In this document: in pieces, positions 5,073 through 5,339 of the stretch | Layout of the letters: each line of letters starts with the position of its first letter | How positions within the stretch are numbered: position 1 is the first letter of the stretch | DNA from: Bacteroidota bacterium | Lineage (GTDB): Bacteria > Bacteroidota > Ignavibacteria > SZUA-365 | Length of the DNA stretch: 5,339 nucleotides | Reading direction: 5' to 3' | Assembly: GCA_018224345.1 (NCBI GenBank) | Contig: JAGTUW010000018.1 | Location: 1-5,339, forward strand | Program-made: the position numbers and the translations under genes | Notes under the pieces: model-generated | What the model was told of the DNA's origin: nothing | Seen by the model: only the letters and a program-made list of their open reading frames with translations | Databases searched by the model: none

Positions 5073-5338
5073 CCGTCAATCAGATGTCTCTTCATGAAGT
5101 CCATGTAATATTGAAAAAGACCGAAACGTGATTTCATCCCGCCTGCGACACCGTGATTGCCGTTCGGGTAAACCCGCATATCGAATTGTTTTCCTTCCTC
5201 GATGAGGATATCGATGAACTTCATCGTGTTCTGCAGATGCACATTGTCATCGAGGCCGCCATGAACCAGCAGCAGATTCCCCTTCAGCTTGTCAGCGTGC
5301 ACGAGACAGGAGCCGACATCATATCCGTCGGGATTGTC
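5069..5338 (-). CDS. C-terminal end of S9-family (prolyl oligopeptidase / DPP-IV type) peptidase (5' truncated)
   Basis: The last 89 codons are present and the frame is open at the window edge. They cover the end of the alpha/beta-hydrolase domain of an S9 serine peptidase. NPDGYDVGSCL precedes LKGNLLLVHGGLDDNVHLQN, which supplies the catalytic Asp in the family pattern HGxxDDNVHxQN. NGNHGVAGG then carries the catalytic His. The nucleophile Ser (GWSYGG-type) and the beta-propeller would lie upstream, outside the window. The spacing and the FxxYMDFMKRHL terminal helix match DPP-IV-like enzymes, which in these bacteria are usually exported and remove N-terminal dipeptides. Subfamily and signal peptide cannot be checked here. 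Its TGA overlaps the ATG of the amidase gene, so it is the upstream member of the operon. Confidence 0.9.
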   Translation of the reverse strand, partial: DNPDGYDVGSCLVHADKLKGNLLLVHGGLDDNVHLQNTMKFIDILIEEGKQFDMRVYPNGNHGVAGGMKSRFGLFQYYMDFMKRHLIDG

Positions 5339-5339
5339 T

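Overview
The window looks like chromosomal DNA from a bacterium of the FCB superphylum (Bacteroidota, Ignavibacteriota, Chlorobiota and relatives). The main clues are a C-terminal FlgD-like / type IX secretion sorting domain on the left, weak Shine-Dalgarno sequences ahead of most genes, and an exported DPP-IV-type S9 peptidase and amidase on the right. The phylum cannot be fixed from this sequence alone. Coding DNA is moderately GC-rich, but about 270-1200 is visibly AT-richer.

Layout: (i) 2-193 (+) is the 3' end of a large secreted protein. (ii) 210-269 is a perfect 16-bp hairpin between convergent genes. Its T-rich flank lies on the minus strand, so it fits a terminator for the next gene. 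(iii) 320-616 (-) encodes a small two-helix membrane protein with a clear -10 box and Shine-Dalgarno sequence. (iv) 649-1238 has no convincing gene. It holds three inverted repeats and a good minus-strand sigma70-like promoter (1025-1052) with no ORF behind it. (v) 1239-1890 is an ambiguous accessory stretch: a six-copy 18-bp minisatellite and two competing coding readings, neither intact. (vi) 1890-2046 carries a second, 28/30 identical copy of the hairpin core at 226-255, plus a weaker relative. (vii) 2047-5338 is a minus-strand gene cluster. In transcription order it contains an S9 peptidase (5' end outside the window), a periplasmic Amidase_3 family enzyme overlapping it by 4 nt (ATGA), and, after a 56-bp gap, a 710-residue polytopic membrane protein with C-terminal TPRs.

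The right-hand cluster appears to be a cell-envelope or periplasmic module: peptide hydrolysis, peptidoglycan hydrolysis, and a membrane protein with some features of GT-C glycosyltransferases. Co-transcription of the first two genes is well supported by the overlap. Inclusion of the third is an inference. The region between the two repeat copies (255-1903) differs in composition and content from its surroundings and is the most accessory-looking part. No known defence system, integrase, transposase, CRISPR array or RNA gene is recognisable.
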